A stretch of DNA of 64,000 nucleotides from Oribacterium sp. C9 (GCF_002007235.1 NZ_MUHW01000001.1:186001-250000), one strand, 5' to 3'; positions 19,890 to 29,363 are shown, numbered from the stretch's first letter. The notes: generated from the sequence alone by a model not told the origin. Numbers and translations: made by a program.

Positions 19890-20108
19890 ATGTCAAAGTC
19901 AGATGTAATTGAGATTACCGGTAAAGTAATCGAAAAACTTCCGAATGCAATGTTTCAGGTTGAGCTCGAGAATGGCCATCAGGTACTTGCACATATTTCC
20001 GGAAAGCTTCGTATGAATTACATTAGAATTCTTCCGGGTGACAAGGTGACGATTGAGCTTTCACCGTATGACCTTTCAAAGGGCAGAATCATCTGGAGAG
20101 ACAAATAA
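19890..20108 (+). CDS. infA: translation initiation factor IF-1
   Basis: 72 residues, a single S1/OB fold, with [20 protein letters not shown] and [15 protein letters not shown] typical of IF-1. It blocks the A site during initiation. GAGGAG precedes the ATG. Confidence 0.97.
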   Translation: MSKSDVIEITGKVIEKLPNAMFQVELENGHQVLAHISGKLRMNYIRILPGDKVTIELSPYDLSKGRIIWRDK

Positions 20109-20146
20109 AGCCGAAAAAATCATTCTTACATTAGTTGAAAAAAGTC

Positions 20147-20175
20147 TTTACAAGTAAAGATGCTTTTGTTAGAAT
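20147..20175 (+). promoter_or_regulatory. internal promoter before rpmJ
   Basis: TTTACA (20147-20152), a 17-nt spacer and TAGAAT (20170-20175), only about 45 nt before rpmJ. It would give the rpmJ-rpsM-rpsK-rpsD-rpoA-rplQ set its own transcription start. Confidence 0.6.
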
Positions 20176-20221
20176 AATACGGCAACTTTGTTCGAATTCG
20201 TTATTAGAAAGGGGAATTACT

Positions 20222-20335
20222 ATGAAGGTAAGATCATCAGTAAAGCCTATCTGCGAGAAATGCAAAGTCATTAAGCGTAAAGGCTCTATCAGAATTATCT
20301 GCGAAAACCCTAAGCACAAGCAGAGACAAGGTTAA
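20222..20335 (+). CDS. rpmJ: 50S ribosomal protein L36, zinc type
   Basis: 37 residues from [18 protein letters not shown]. The zinc ligands C11, C14, C27 and H32 are all present. ATG 20222 follows GAAAGGGG. A longer in-frame reading from 20135 crosses the promoter and is not used. Confidence 0.96.
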   Translation: MKVRSSVKPICEKCKVIKRKGSIRIICENPKHKQRQG

Positions 20336-20356
20336 TTTTAACAGGAGGAAACAAAA

Positions 20357-20725
20357 ATGGCTCGTATTGCAGGTGTCGATTTACCTAGAGAGAAGCGTAT
20401 CGAGATTGGTCTGACATATATCTATGGTATCGGACAGTCTTCAGCTGATAAGATTCTCAAGGCAACAGGCGTTAACCCTGATACACGTGTTAAGGATCTC
20501 ACTGACGATGAAGTAAAGGTACTCGCAAACTATATTGCTGAGAACCAGGTAGTAGAGGGTGATCTCAGAAGATCAACAGCTCTTGATATCAAGAGACTTC
20601 AGGAGATCGGATGCTTCCGTGGAATCCGTCACAGAAGAGGCCTTCCAGTTAGAGGTCAGAAGACAAAGACCAATGCTAGAACACGTAAGGGACCACGTAA
20701 GACTGTAGCTAACAAGAAGAAGTAA
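20357..20725 (+). CDS. rpsM: 30S ribosomal protein S13
   Basis: 122 residues, with [20 protein letters not shown] and the C-terminal [17 protein letters not shown] tail that contacts P-site tRNA. AGGAGG precedes the ATG. A 131-nt structured gap follows. Confidence 0.97.
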   Translation: MARIAGVDLPREKRIEIGLTYIYGIGQSSADKILKATGVNPDTRVKDLTDDEVKVLANYIAENQVVEGDLRRSTALDIKRLQEIGCFRGIRHRRGLPVRGQKTKTNARTRKGPRKTVANKKK

Positions 20726-20856
20726 TTAGCTTATTCTTGTAGGTAAGAAAGTCCAGATCAGAAATGATCGATCTGATTTTAGATCAGAAGTAACTATTGT
20801 GATCTTCATGTTTTAAATACAGGAAGACAGTTAAAGGAAAGTAGGTTAGTTTTAAT
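20726..20856 (+). ncRNA. gap before rpsK with mutually exclusive hairpins
   Basis: One TCTGAT (20772-20777) can pair either with ATCAGA at 20757-20762 or with ATCAGA at 20783-20788. The two hairpins exclude each other. No T run follows. A regulatory switch is possible but unproven. Confidence 0.3.
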
Positions 20857-21246
20857 ATGGCTTCAGGTAAGAGAATAACAAAGAAGCGCGTAAAGAAAAA
20901 CGTTGAACGCGGACAGGCACATATTCAGGCATCTTTCAACAACACTATCGTTACACTGACAGATGCAGAGGGTAACGCTCTTTCATGGGCAAGTGCCGGT
21001 GGTCTTGGATTCAAAGGTTCAAGAAAATCTACTCCATATGCAGCTCAGATGGCTGCTGAAACTGCTGTTAAGGCAGCTTTAGTACACGGCTTAAAGTATG
21101 TGGATGTTAGTGTTAAGGGACCAGGATCAGGACGTGAGGCAGCTATTCGTGCACTTCAGGCTAATGGTCTTGAGGTAACATCTATCAAGGATGTAACACC
21201 AGTTCCACACAACGGATGCCGTCCACCAAAGCGCAGAAGAGTATAA
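20857..21246 (+). CDS. rpsK: 30S ribosomal protein S11
   Basis: 129 residues, with [20 protein letters not shown] and the C-terminal [13 protein letters not shown]. It forms the platform of the 30S subunit. AAAGGAAAG is the nearest, weak Shine-Dalgarno, 18 nt or more upstream. Confidence 0.96.
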   Translation: MASGKRITKKRVKKNVERGQAHIQASFNNTIVTLTDAEGNALSWASAGGLGFKGSRKSTPYAAQMAAETAVKAALVHGLKYVDVSVKGPGSGREAAIRALQANGLEVTSIKDVTPVPHNGCRPPKRRRV

Positions 21247-21390
21247 TCTTTTTTTGGATTAGCTTAACGCAAAACTTAAAAGACATAGGCCGTAGTATGT
21301 ATAAAATAACGGCAAATCTGTCCGAAGAAGTCTTAGGATGTAAAGGACGTATCACGTAATTTTTCATGATATTAATAAGGAGAGAGAATT
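21247..21390 (+). ncRNA. leader before rpsD with pseudoknot pairing
   Basis: AAGAC (21280-21284) can pair with GTCTT (21330-21334), enclosing GCCGT/ACGGC (21289-21313). GTCC (21320-21323) can pair with GGAC (21345-21348), crossing the first stem. Such an interleaved fold directly upstream of S4 fits S4-binding leaders known in other bacteria. An S4 leader class has been proposed in Clostridia; membership is not tested here. Confidence 0.5.
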
Positions 21391-21984
21391 ATGGCAGTTG
21401 ATAAAACTCCCGTACTTAAAAGATGCAGGTCACTTGGACTTGACCCTGTATTTTTAGGAATTGATAAGAAGTCAAACAGACAGCTCAGAAATCCTCGTCG
21501 TAAGATGTCAGAGTATGGTACTCAGCTTCGTGAGAAGCAGAAGGCTAAGTTCATCTACGGCGTTCTTGAGAAGCCTTTCAGAAATTACTATGCAAAGGCT
21601 AACAAGATGAAGGGCCAGACAGGTACAAACCTTATGGTTCTCCTTGAGTCACGTCTTGATAACGTAATCTTCAGAATGGGTCTTGCACGTACACGTCGTG
21701 AGGCACGTCAGATCGTTGGTCACAGACTCATTACTGTTAACGGTAAGGTTGTAAACATTCCTTCATACCTTATCTCAGCTGGTGATGTTGTTGCTGTTAA
21801 GGAGAACAAGAAGTCTCTTCAGAGATTCAAGGATATCCTTGAGGTAACAAACGGTCGTTTAACACCAGCTTGGCTTGATGCAGATCAGGAAAACTTAAAG
21901 GCTACTGTAAAGCAGCTTCCTACTAGAGAGGAAATCGACGTTCCAGTTAACGAGATGCTTATCGTCGAGTTGTATTCAAAATAA
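21391..21984 (+). CDS. rpsD: 30S ribosomal protein S4
   Basis: 197 residues. It has the N-terminal globular part and the S4 RNA-binding domain (NVIFRMGLARTRREARQIVGH). The N-terminal zinc cysteines found in some S4 proteins are absent except C12, so it is the zinc-free form. It nucleates 30S assembly and in several bacteria represses its own operon. AGGAGAG precedes the ATG. Confidence 0.97.
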   Translation: MAVDKTPVLKRCRSLGLDPVFLGIDKKSNRQLRNPRRKMSEYGTQLREKQKAKFIYGVLEKPFRNYYAKANKMKGQTGTNLMVLLESRLDNVIFRMGLARTRREARQIVGHRLITVNGKVVNIPSYLISAGDVVAVKENKKSLQRFKDILEVTNGRLTPAWLDADQENLKATVKQLPTREEIDVPVNEMLIVELYSK

Positions 21985-22010
21985 TTAGCCTGCAATAAAG
22001 GAGGCATTGC

Positions 22011-22964
22011 ATGTTCGATTTTGAGAAACCAAACATTGAGATTGTTGAGATTTCAGATGATAAGAAGTACGGCAGATTTGTTTGTGAACCTCTGGAAAGA
22101 GGCTATGGAACAACTCTTGGCAATGCTTTGAAACGTATCATGCTTTCTGCATTACCTGGTACAGCTGTATCTCAGGTGAAGATCAATGGCGCTGACAAGG
22201 ATAGTGATACTATTCCTGGTGTCAAGGATTCCCTGACTGAGGTTATCATGAACCTCAAGAGTCTTGAAATTAAGAACACATCGTCCTCCGATGACCCGAA
22301 GATCTTATATCTTAGTTTTGATGGAGAGGGTGTAGTTACTGCATCTGATATCCAGCTTACAGAAGATATAGAGATTCTTAACCCGGATCAGAAGATTGCT
22401 GCTACTGATGGTACAGCCAACTTCGAGATGGAGATAACTGTTACTTCGGGCAGAGGCTATGTTGGTGCAGACAGATCAAAGACAAATGATCTTCCAACAG
22501 GAGTGATCGATGTTGATGCGATCTATACACCAGTTGAACGTGTAAATATGTCTATAAGCAATACTCGTGTAGGTAATATGACCGATTACGATAAGCTTAC
22601 TATTGATGTATTTACAAACGGAACTATGAGTCCGGACGATGCTGTATCTGATGCAGCAAAGTTCCTTTCAGAGCACTTGACTTTCTTCGTTGAGCTCTCA
22701 CAGAATGCTCAGAATGCTGAGGTTATGATCGAGAAGCCGGATGATGAGAAGGAAAAGGTTCTGGAAATGAATATTGACGAGCTTGAGTTATCAGTTCGTT
22801 CATACAACTGCCTTAAGAGAGCTGGAATTAATACAGTTCAGGAGCTTTGTGCAAAGACTCCTGAAGATATGATGAAGGTTCGTAACCTTGGTCGTAAGTC
22901 TCTTGAGGAAGTACTTGCAAAACTTAAGGAATTGAATCTTAGCCTTACTATAAGAGAAGAGTGA
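22011..22964 (+). CDS. rpoA: RNA polymerase alpha subunit
   Basis: 317 residues. The N-terminal dimerization domain contains GYGTTLGNALKRIMLSALPG, and the C-terminal DNA/activator-binding domain has ELELSVRSYNCLKRAGI and VRNLGRKSLEEV. The usual flexible linker lies between. AAAGGAGG precedes the ATG, 26 nt after rpsD. Confidence 0.98.
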   Translation: MFDFEKPNIEIVEISDDKKYGRFVCEPLERGYGTTLGNALKRIMLSALPGTAVSQVKINGADKDSDTIPGVKDSLTEVIMNLKSLEIKNTSSSDDPKILYLSFDGEGVVTASDIQLTEDIEILNPDQKIAATDGTANFEMEITVTSGRGYVGADRSKTNDLPTGVIDVDAIYTPVERVNMSISNTRVGNMTDYDKLTIDVFTNGTMSPDDAVSDAAKFLSEHLTFFVELSQNAQNAEVMIEKPDDEKEKVLEMNIDELELSVRSYNCLKRAGINTVQELCAKTPEDMMKVRNLGRKSLEEVLAKLKELNLSLTIREE

Positions 22965-23055
22965 TCTTCTCTTATAGTATGTAATCTGTGAAAAGCCACA
23001 GACGCTGAGAGGTATTTACCGGTAAGACTAAAAAGCACGGTGGAGGATTATAAAA

Positions 23056-23592
23056 ATGGCAAAATACAGAAAGTTAGGTAGAGAGTCAAGACAGAGACAG
23101 GCTATGCTTCGTGCTCTTACAACATCTCTTATTCATAACGGTAGAATTTTCACAACTGAGGCACGCGCTAAGGAAGTTCGTAAGCAGGTTGAGAAGCTTA
23201 TCGCTCTTGCAGTTAAGGAGAAGGACAACTTCGAAGAAGTAACTGTAAAGGCTAAGGTTGCTCGTAAGGATGCTGAGGGCAAGCGTGTTAAGGAAGTTGT
23301 AGACGGTAAGAAGGTTACAGTTTATGACGAAGTAGAGAAGACAATCAAGAAGGATAAGCCTTCAAGACTTGCTGCTCGTCGTCAGATCCTTGCATACCTT
23401 TACCCTGTAACTGAGGTTCCAACAGCTAAGGCTGGTCAGAAGAAGAATACCAAGAAGGTAGATCTTGCTGCAAAGCTTTTTGACGAGTACGGTGCTAAGT
23501 ATGCTACACGTAACGGTGGTTATACACGTATCGTTAAGGTTGGCCTTAGAAAGGGTGACGCTGCAATGGAAGTTCTTCTCGAGCTCGTTTAA
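23056..23592 (+). CDS. rplQ: 50S ribosomal protein L17 with internal insertion
   Basis: 178 residues, about 60 longer than the usual L17. The conserved N-part ([20 protein letters not shown]) and C-part ([20 protein letters not shown]) flank an insertion of about 45 charged residues (roughly 57-101), plus a shorter Lys-rich extension near 120-132. L17 surrounds the tunnel exit, so the extra segment should be solvent exposed. Long L17 forms occur in other clostridia, to my knowledge. GGAGG precedes the ATG. This is the last gene of the cluster. Confidence 0.95.
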   Translation: MAKYRKLGRESRQRQAMLRALTTSLIHNGRIFTTEARAKEVRKQVEKLIALAVKEKDNFEEVTVKAKVARKDAEGKRVKEVVDGKKVTVYDEVEKTIKKDKPSRLAARRQILAYLYPVTEVPTAKAGQKKNTKKVDLAAKLFDEYGAKYATRNGGYTRIVKVGLRKGDAAMEVLLELV

Positions 23593-23627
23593 TAGAGTCG
23601 GGAACGCCCGAGCGTTAGAAGATATTC

Positions 23628-23660
23628 AGAGAATCATCCAAGTGATGATTCTCTTTTTTT
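23628..23660 (+). terminator. strong terminator after rplQ
   Basis: A perfect 11-bp stem AGAGAATCATC/GATGATTCTCT with a CAAGT loop, followed by Ts. It ends the S10-alpha cluster. Confidence 0.95.
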
Positions 23661-23735
23661 ATTTCAGATAAAGTATATATAACATAGGTTGCATGATATA
23701 AGCACATTTATCAAGCATCTTAAAACATTTGTAAA

Positions 23736-23763
23736 TTGAATGATGCTCAACAAAAGTTATACT
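23736..23763 (+). promoter_or_regulatory. promoter for repeat protein 2
   Basis: TTGAAT (23736-23741), a 16-nt spacer and TATACT (23758-23763), about 38 nt before the ATG at 23801. Confidence 0.4.
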
Positions 23764-23800
23764 TATTGTAAACAGTTATGTTAATTTGCGGGAGAAAAAT

Positions 23801-25276
23801 ATGAGTCTGAAGAAATGCTATAATTCTGTAATACATATTATCGTTATGATGCCACTATTTGTATTTCTTTTTTGCGGGACAACCTTCGCAGGTGATACAA
23901 GTGTAAGGATTAACTCGGTTCGTATTACAGTTTCTGACTATTTAAAGAATATTGAGATAGATGGTAATGAAGAGATTCCTTCAATATCAGAAAGTGATTT
24001 TTCTGTCCCGGACAACAATCAGTATGAAATAAGTAATGTCACATGGCTTGGCAATGATAGTCTTAATATCGGAGGAACACCGAATGTTGAGATATATCTG
24101 ACATCGATGGAAAAGCAGCGTACCAACGACTATTACACTTATTACTATTTCAGCGGTACATATAACAGTCAAAATGTGCATGTAAATGGAGGAAACTTTG
24201 TATCAGCCAGACTGGAAGGTAATTATGCTCTCAGAGTTGTTATTTCTCTTAAGGGAATAAAAGGGACATATCAGTCTCCATCATCCCCTGCATGGAGTTA
24301 TTCAACATTGGGACTTGCAGTATGGACAGCTCCTGCCAATACCTCGGGCTATTACAAGGTAAGTCTCTTCAGAGATGGTGTGAAGACAGCGAATATCATC
24401 ACGGATCAGACCTCCTTGAATATGTATCCGTATATGGTCAGAACAGGCTCCTATCACTTTGAGGTATCTACGATACCATATACAGAAGCACAAAAAAACG
24501 GCAAGGAATCCGACGCAGTAGCATCATCCACTATAAATATCAATGAAGGTGAAACTTCCGACGGGTCAGGAACGTATAATGACTCTAAGTATCTTTTAAA
24601 CAGCAATAATGTTTTAAACGGTGCTCAGCTAACGGGCAATATGAATATCACCAATACAGCAGTGAATTACAATTCCGGCACGACATATACGGTGTATAAC
24701 TCACATACAGGTCAGACAACAACGCTTCCGGGATACGAGAACACAGTCGTATCCAACGGCAGTACCACAACAAACACCGGTTCCTATACCACAGGAAGCT
24801 GGTACAAGGAGGGAAATTACTGGTACTTCAAGACAGTCGATGGATCAAAGGTATGCAGCGACTGGCTGTTATGGAAGAATGCGTACTACAGATTTGATTC
24901 AGATGGAAAGATGCTGACAGGCTTCTATTACAAGGATAATTTTTCTACCTATTATCTTTCTAATAGCGGGGCTTTAAAGACCGGATGGGTATTGATCAAT
25001 AATACATGGTACTATATGAACCCTCAGGTTGGCGAATATTATGGACTCATGTACAGAGATGCCGTTGTAAACATTGGCGACAAGAGCTATTATTTTGATG
25101 CTGATGGAAAGATGAGGACAGGGTGGGTGATCATAAAGGATGCTGACGGCATCGACCAGTATTACTACTTCTATCCGAAGACGGCAGAAAATGGCAATAA
25201 TTATGGTCATATGGCGAAGGGTACAACCATACTCGATGGTTTCACCATAGCAGCGGATGGACATTGGATCCACTGA
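23801..25276 (+). CDS. secreted cell-wall-binding-repeat protein 2
   Basis: 491 residues. It has an N-terminal signal peptide (basic end, long hydrophobic core, likely cleavage after TFA near residue 30). A beta-rich middle of unknown family (about 35-325) contains a fibronectin-like stretch with YKVSLFRDG. The C-terminal third consists of aromatic cell-wall-binding repeats (KTGWVLINNTWYYMN, MRTGWVIIKDADG). ATG 23801 follows GGGAG at 23790-23794; an upstream TTG is rejected. It sits between rplQ and the ECF genes, an insertion relative to the order in many Firmicutes. No catalytic motif is seen. Confidence 0.75.
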   Translation: MSLKKCYNSVIHIIVMMPLFVFLFCGTTFAGDTSVRINSVRITVSDYLKNIEIDGNEEIPSISESDFSVPDNNQYEISNVTWLGNDSLNIGGTPNVEIYLTSMEKQRTNDYYTYYYFSGTYNSQNVHVNGGNFVSARLEGNYALRVVISLKGIKGTYQSPSSPAWSYSTLGLAVWTAPANTSGYYKVSLFRDGVKTANIITDQTSLNMYPYMVRTGSYHFEVSTIPYTEAQKNGKESDAVASSTININEGETSDGSGTYNDSKYLLNSNNVLNGAQLTGNMNITNTAVNYNSGTTYTVYNSHTGQTTTLPGYENTVVSNGSTTTNTGSYTTGSWYKEGNYWYFKTVDGSKVCSDWLLWKNAYYRFDSDGKMLTGFYYKDNFSTYYLSNSGALKTGWVLINNTWYYMNPQVGEYYGLMYRDAVVNIGDKSYYFDADGKMRTGWVIIKDADGIDQYYYFYPKTAENGNNYGHMAKGTTILDGFTIAADGHWIH

Positions 25277-25385
25277 TGACGGATCCTTCTGACGTCCTGC
25301 AGGCCATCATATAAATATTTAATAATTAAAGATAATAAAAACAGAAACAAGCTTGAATTAAACAGAGCAAAGGTATATGAATATA

Positions 25386-25419
25386 GGGCAGACCGCACGG
25401 TCTGCCCTTGTATTTTGTT
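25386..25419 (+). terminator. terminator after repeat protein 2
   Basis: GGGCAGACC/GGTCTGCCC, a perfect stem of 9 bp with a GCAC loop, followed by TTGTATTTTGTT. Confidence 0.9.
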
Positions 25420-25587
25420 AGCAATTAAAATATACTAAATCAGATTGACAACTAATAGTTCCTTTTTAGTTGACAACCTATTAATTGATATATTTGGATT
25501 TTTGAAAGAGTAGAATATAACAGTATGAGAAGCCTGTAATATTACTCTGAGATTTTATATTACATTTAAACAGACCGGGAGAATAAA

Positions 25588-27627
25588 GTGAAAATCATAG
25601 AAGCGATACATTTGGCATATGATTATATCCGTACAGATGAAAATGATAAGGTCGTGGAGAAGACCCGCGCTTTAAATGACGTAAATCTGTCAATTGAAGA
25701 GGGTACCTTTGTATGTGTGCTGGGACATAACGGCTCGGGTAAATCTACCCTTGCAAAGCTCATAAATGGCCTTAATCTGCCTTCTGAGGGTACCATGCTG
25801 GTAAGTTCCAGGGATACGAAAAATGAGAAGGAAATATGGGATATCAGAAAAGAAACAGGCATGGTTTTCCAGAATCCCGACAATCAGATCATAGCTTCTG
25901 TAGTTGAAGAGGATGTAGGATTCGGACCTGAGAATATAGGTATCCCCACAGAGGAGATCTGGGAAAGAGTAAACAGAGCTCTGAAAGCTGTAGGTATGGA
26001 ATCATACCGAATGAAGTCGCCTAACAGACTGAGCGGCGGTCAGAAGCAAAGAGTTGCCATTGCAGGTACCATGGCTATGATCCCGAAGACCATAGTACTT
26101 GATGAGCCAACAGCCATGCTGGATCCGAACGGTCGCGCCGAGGTAATCCGTACTGTAAAGGAGCTTAACAAGACTCAGGGAGTAACCATTATACTCATAA
26201 CCCATTATATGGAAGAAACTGTCGATGCGGATCGAATTATCGTTATGGATAAGGGGCAGATGGTCATGGATGGCACTCCAAAGGAAGTCTTTAAGAACGT
26301 AAGAGCTCTCAAAGATATAAGGATGGATGTACCGGAGGTAACTGAGCTTGCATGGATGCTTAAGAACGAAGGAATGCCAATTCCGGACTCTGTGCTGACG
26401 CGAGAAGAGCTTGTTACATATCTTCAGAAGTGCCTTCCGAAGCAGGCTGATTTCCAGCCGGACTTTGTTAAGAAAAAGCCAGAACACATGGACATAACCG
26501 ATCCTGTGATGCGAGTGCGCAATTTAAGCCACGTATATCAGAAGGGTACAGCCATGGAAAGCTATGCACTTAAGGATGTTTCCTTTGATGTGCAGAGAGG
26601 CTCTATTGTTGGATTTATAGGGCACACCGGTTCCGGTAAGTCAACATTGACACAGCACCTTAATGGCCTTTTAAAGGCTACCGATGGCGTAATCGAGGTA
26701 AACTTCAGGGACAATTCTGATCTTTTCAAGGTACCAGGAAAAACAAAGACAAAGGGTGCCAATGCTGACACCACTGCTTTTCGTGGAGGAAAACTCATTT
26801 CTGATATGTCGGAGAGTATAAAGATGAACCCCGATAATTCATATAATGAAGGAGCAGACAAATCGAAAAATATCGCTGTATATAGAGAAGAGCCACTGCA
26901 TGAAGGAATAGCCGCAGGAGACGGAACAGGCTTCGTAAATATCTATACCGAAGGATTTGATATGAAGCAGCTCAGGTTCAAGGTTGGTCTCGTATTCCAG
27001 TATCCTGAATATCAGCTGTTCGAGATCGATGTGCTGACGGATGTTATGTTCGGGCCAAAGAATCAGGGTCTTTCACAGGAAGAAGCACAGAGGAGGGCCG
27101 AGGAGGCGCTTCAGATGGTAGGACTGGGAAAGGAATTCTGGAAGAAATCTCCGTTTGAGCTCAGCGGAGGTCAGAAGAGACGTGTAGCCATTGCAGGTGT
27201 GCTGGCAATGCACCCTGAGGTACTCATACTTGATGAGCCTACAGCGGGTCTGGACCCGGCAGGAAGAGATGATCTTTTCAAACAGATCAGATCGCTTCAT
27301 GACAAGGCGAAAATGACAATTATTCTGGTGTCACATTCAATGGATGACGTGGCCAGATATACAGATCAGGTAATAGTGCTCGATCATGGTGAACTCAGGA
27401 TGACAGGAACACCGGAAGAGATCTTTAAGAGATATAAGGAACTGGAGGAAATGGGGCTGGGCGCACCTCAGATGACCTACCTCATTCATGATCTCAAGGA
27501 TGTAGGCATTCGCTTTGAGGACAGACCTGACACGGTTGAAGAAATGGCAAATTGTATAGTTGATCTTTGGAAACGTTATAATAAGATAGCAGAAGCGGAA
27601 AAAGCTTCCGGAAAGGAGGCCGAGTAA
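25588..27627 (+). CDS. ecfA: fused ECF transporter ATPases (EcfA1-EcfA2 in one chain)
   Basis: 679 residues with two complete ABC ATPase domains, which power vitamin/metal uptake with EcfT and exchangeable S proteins. Domain 1: Walker A GHNGSGKS (46-53), Q95, LSGGQ (148-152), Walker B LDEP near 171-174, H206. Domain 2: Walker A GHTGSGKS (345-352), Q471, LSGGQ (525-529), LDEP near 548-551, H583. The two are joined through a linker of about 60 residues without stop or restart, whereas many Firmicutes encode them separately. Domain 2 carries about 85 extra residues (374-459), polar and low in hydrophobics, between Walker A and the Q-loop. The start is GTG with CGGGAG upstream. It overlaps ecfT by 1 bp. 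Confidence 0.9.
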   Translation: MKIIEAIHLAYDYIRTDENDKVVEKTRALNDVNLSIEEGTFVCVLGHNGSGKSTLAKLINGLNLPSEGTMLVSSRDTKNEKEIWDIRKETGMVFQNPDNQIIASVVEEDVGFGPENIGIPTEEIWERVNRALKAVGMESYRMKSPNRLSGGQKQRVAIAGTMAMIPKTIVLDEPTAMLDPNGRAEVIRTVKELNKTQGVTIILITHYMEETVDADRIIVMDKGQMVMDGTPKEVFKNVRALKDIRMDVPEVTELAWMLKNEGMPIPDSVLTREELVTYLQKCLPKQADFQPDFVKKKPEHMDITDPVMRVRNLSHVYQKGTAMESYALKDVSFDVQRGSIVGFIGHTGSGKSTLTQHLNGLLKATDGVIEVNFRDNSDLFKVPGKTKTKGANADTTAFRGGKLISDMSESIKMNPDNSYNEGADKSKNIAVYREEPLHEGIAAGDGTGFVNIYTEGFDMKQLRFKVGLVFQYPEYQLFEIDVLTDVMFGPKNQGLSQEEAQRRAEEALQMVGLGKEFWKKSPFELSGGQKRRVAIAGVLAMHPEVLILDEPTAGLDPAGRDDLFKQIRSLHDKAKMTIILVSHSMDDVARYTDQVIVLDHGELRMTGTPEEIFKRYKELEEMGLGAPQMTYLIHDLKDVGIRFEDRPDTVEEMANCIVDLWKRYNKIAEAEKASGKEAE

Positions 27628-28433
27628 TGTTCAGAGAGATAACACTTGGACAGTATTATCCGGTTGATTCTGTTATCCACAGGCTTGATCCGAGAGTGAA
27701 ACTCATGGGCACGCTGGTATTCCTGGTTGCTCTGTTTATAGTGAACAGCTGGACTATGTATGGTGTAGCAGCAATCGTACTGGCAGTACTTATAAAGTTA
27801 AGCAACGTTCCTTTTAAATTCATGACCAAGGGACTAAAGAGCATACTGATACTGCTGCTGATATCAGTCAGCTTTAACCTGTTCCTTACTCCGGGTGAGC
27901 CTCTCTTTCAGTTTGGTATCTTAAAGATCTCCCATGAGGGACTTGAGATAGCACTTAAGATGGGCATAAGACTGGTTCTTCTGGTGCTTGGCTCATCACT
28001 TATGACATTGACAACAACGCCTAATCAGCTTACCGACGGTATGGAAAAGGGACTGGGGATATTTAAGAAAATAGGAGTTCCTGTACATGAGATTTCCATG
28101 ATGATGTCTATAGCGCTTAGATTTATCCCTATTCTTGTAGAGGAAACAGACAAGATCATGAAAGCTCAGCAGGCAAGAGGCGCTGATTTTGAGTCAGGAA
28201 ATATCATAGACAGAGCAAAGGCGATGGTTCCTATACTTGTTCCGCTTTTCATAAGTGCATTCAGAAGAGCAAACGACCTTGCTATGGCTATGGAAGCTCG
28301 CTGCTATCATGGAGGAGAGGGCAGAACCAAGATGAAGCCGCTTAAGTATGAAGGAAGAGACAGAGCGGCATATCTTCTTATGATAATATATCTGGCGGTT
28401 TGTATCGCTTCCAGATTCGTAAAACTTATATAA
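27627..28433 (+). CDS. ecfT: ECF transporter transmembrane protein EcfT
   Basis: 268 residues. Hydrophobic N-terminal helices lead to the long coupling helices that bind the ATPases, including the A-R-G motif region KAQQARGADFES and the later AMEARCYHGGEGRT. The start overlaps the ATPase stop (TAATG), and GAAAGGAGG lies upstream. Together with the fused ATPase it forms the ECF energizing module. No S-component gene is in the window, so it is probably a shared group II module. Confidence 0.93.
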   Translation: MFREITLGQYYPVDSVIHRLDPRVKLMGTLVFLVALFIVNSWTMYGVAAIVLAVLIKLSNVPFKFMTKGLKSILILLLISVSFNLFLTPGEPLFQFGILKISHEGLEIALKMGIRLVLLVLGSSLMTLTTTPNQLTDGMEKGLGIFKKIGVPVHEISMMMSIALRFIPILVEETDKIMKAQQARGADFESGNIIDRAKAMVPILVPLFISAFRRANDLAMAMEARCYHGGEGRTKMKPLKYEGRDRAAYLLMIIYLAVCIASRFVKLI

Positions 28434-28481
28434 CGAAAAAATACGATACAAAAATCAGGATGATATTGAGGAAAATGCCTT

Positions 28482-29363
28482 GTGAAAAGACGCATTAAAC
28501 TGACAATTTCATATGATGGCAGTAACTATAAAGGCTGGCAGATACAGAATCCGACCAGAGAGAGACCAGAGGGAGATAAGCCGACGATTCAGGGGATGCT
28601 GACCCTGGCAATAGGCAATCTGATTAAGGGAGAAGAAATTCTGCTTATCGGTGCCAGCAGAACAGACAGTGGAGTGCATGCAAGGGGTAATGTTGCAGTC
28701 TTTGATACAGAATCTTCCATACCTGCAGAGAACTTCCCCTTTGCCATAAACAGCTTTCTGCCGGAGGATATAAGAGTTCTGAAGGCGGAAGAAGTAGATC
28801 CGGACTTCAATCCCAGGTTTGTTCCCCATAAAAAGACCTATGAGTATAAGATAGATAACAGTCTTATACAGCTTCCTGTGAATAGATTGTACACATACAA
28901 CTTTACATATGCTCTGGATCTCGAAAATATGCAAAAAGCTGCTGACTATCTTGTTGGAGAACATGATTTTACAAGCTTTGTAAATCCTGACAGTCAGGTT
29001 TTTGAACATGGAGGAGATGCTGTAAGAGAGATATACAGCGTTGAAATTCACGGAGAAATGATAAGTACTGGAGAAAATTCCAGTACTGTTAAAAAGTCAG
29101 AAAATACGAAATTTAGCGGTGAAAAGGTAGCTAAGAGCAGAAGAGTAAAGGAGTCTGAATCACAGCTTATCACCGTAAGGATAAGTGGTAATGGATTTTT
29201 GTACCATATGATACGTATCATAGTGGGAACTTTACTTCAGGTAGGGAACGGAAAAAGGTCTCCTGAAGAGATAAAGGAGATACTAAAGGTCAAAGACAGG
29301 ACAAAAGCAGGTCCTACCGTGCCTGCAAAGGGACTCTGCCTTGTAGAACTTTGTTACCCCTAA
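28482..29363 (+). CDS. truA: tRNA pseudouridine(38-40) synthase TruA
   Basis: 293 residues. The catalytic Asp is D62 in SRTDSGVHARGN, and the C-terminal YHMIRIIVGTLLQVG block is intact. It modifies the anticodon arm of many tRNAs. Residues about 192-228 form an extra Ser/Lys/Glu-rich segment that lengthens it beyond the usual 245-265. The start is GTG at 28482. The position between ecfT and rplM matches other Firmicutes. Confidence 0.94.
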   Translation: MKRRIKLTISYDGSNYKGWQIQNPTRERPEGDKPTIQGMLTLAIGNLIKGEEILLIGASRTDSGVHARGNVAVFDTESSIPAENFPFAINSFLPEDIRVLKAEEVDPDFNPRFVPHKKTYEYKIDNSLIQLPVNRLYTYNFTYALDLENMQKAADYLVGEHDFTSFVNPDSQVFEHGGDAVREIYSVEIHGEMISTGENSSTVKKSENTKFSGEKVAKSRRVKESESQLITVRISGNGFLYHMIRIIVGTLLQVGNGKRSPEEIKEILKVKDRTKAGPTVPAKGLCLVELCYP

